This document shows, piece by piece, positions 5,067-5,325 of a stretch of 5,325 bases of DNA. Positions within the stretch are counted from its first letter, which is position 1; every line of letters starts with the position of its first letter. A program made the position numbers and the translations under genes. The notes under the pieces are model-generated. The model made no database searches and was not told the origin of the DNA. It saw only the letters and a list, made by a program, of their open reading frames with translations. The DNA lies in contig JADFWA010000213.1 of assembly GCA_015222855.1 (NCBI GenBank), positions 1-5,325 on the forward strand, written 5' to 3'. Origin of the DNA: Pseudomonadota bacterium. GTDB lineage: Bacteria > Desulfobacterota > Syntrophia > Syntrophales > JADFWA01.

Positions 5067-5325
5067 ATGCAGCCAGCCATCAAGATAGAAAACATTGGCA
5101 AGCGTTACCAGATCGGGAAACGCCTCAACGGGAACCAGAACTTCCAGGAACAGCTCAAAGACCTATTCCTGGGACCGTTCCAGCGGCTGGGTCGAGCCCT
5201 CAAGGGGGAGCAGCTCGCGACCTCGGAGGATTTCTGGGCCCTCAAAGACGTCTCCTTCGAAGTGCAACCGGGAGAGGTCGTGGGGATCATCGGGCGCAAC
5301 GGTGCCGGCAAGAGCACGCTACTGA
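5067..5325 (+). CDS. wzt: ABC transporter ATP-binding protein of polysaccharide export (Wzt/TagH family), 3' end outside window
   Basis: The first 86 codons of the ATPase partner of the permease. The ATG at 5067 is preceded by AAGGA (5057-5061) at 5 bases. The protein begins [13 protein letters not shown] (5-17) and then has the long insertion before the first domain strand that Wzt/TagH proteins carry (about 18-56, including [20 protein letters not shown]). It continues with [20 protein letters not shown] (56-75) and the complete Walker A motif GRNGAGKST (76-84), ending two residues later at the window edge. The Q-loop, signature, Walker B and any C-terminal carbohydrate-binding domain lie beyond the window. 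That last domain, if present, would tell whether chain length and export are coupled as in O8/O9a-type O-antigens. It hydrolyses ATP at the cytoplasmic face to drive export. Frames overlapping it on either strand are shadows. Confidence 0.93.
   Translation, partial: MQPAIKIENIGKRYQIGKRLNGNQNFQEQLKDLFLGPFQRLGRALKGEQLATSEDFWALKDVSFEVQPGEVVGIIGRNGAGKSTLL

Noticed and set aside
5095..5325. Frames overlapping the ATPase start on both strands, including the - strand frame 5105-5317
   Set aside because: The frame from ATG 5067 carries a full Walker A motif and the Wzt-type N-terminus, so the others are GC-rich shadows.

Overview
This window looks like part of a cell-surface polysaccharide (O-antigen or exopolysaccharide) locus of a Gram-negative bacterium. 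All recognisable genes are on the + strand. The evidence is the gene set: an asparagine-synthase-family enzyme, a membrane protein of the O-antigen ligase/polymerase (Wzy_C) superfamily, a GT-B glycosyltransferase, and a Wzm/Wzt-type ABC-2 export pair. The species cannot be fixed from this stretch. A deltaproteobacterium-like organism is only a guess from the style of the genes.

Layout. 1-724 is the 3' part of an asparagine synthase (glutamine-hydrolysing) family gene whose 5' end lies outside the window. 847-2175 is an AT-rich O-antigen ligase/polymerase-like gene starting at GTG. 2176-2333 is a non-coding gap with a long interrupted inverted repeat. 2334-2579 is a small ORF that appears to be a chimeric gene scar: its first ~36 residues look like the nucleotide-binding start of a sulfotransferase, and its last ~43 residues look like the extreme C-terminus of a second, diverged asparagine synthase. 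2673-3914 is a complete GT4-like glycosyltransferase. 3915-4175 holds a possible gene-tail remnant, a candidate sigma70 promoter and a 27-codon ORF leading into the transporter. 4176-5045 is the ABC-2 permease (Wzm-like). 5067-5325 is the 5' part of its ATPase partner (Wzt-like), cut by the window end just after the Walker A motif.

How the genes may work together (inference). The glycosyltransferase would help build a lipid-linked glycan. The asparagine synthase homologue would amidate a sugar acid or another carboxylate in it. Wzm/Wzt would export the finished chain, and the Wzy_C protein would either ligate it to an acceptor or polymerise repeat units.

Base composition is strongly mosaic. 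By hand count, the ligase line 1201-1260 is 35% GC and the permease line 4741-4800 is 70%. The glycosyltransferase falls from about 60% near its 5' end to 35-38% at 3481-3660. Together with the chimeric ORF, this suggests assembly by repeated recombination. I see no RNA gene, CRISPR array, insertion sequence or convincing intrinsic terminator. The strongest unusual item is the chimeric ORF at 2334-2579. I do not see a clearly new biological system.
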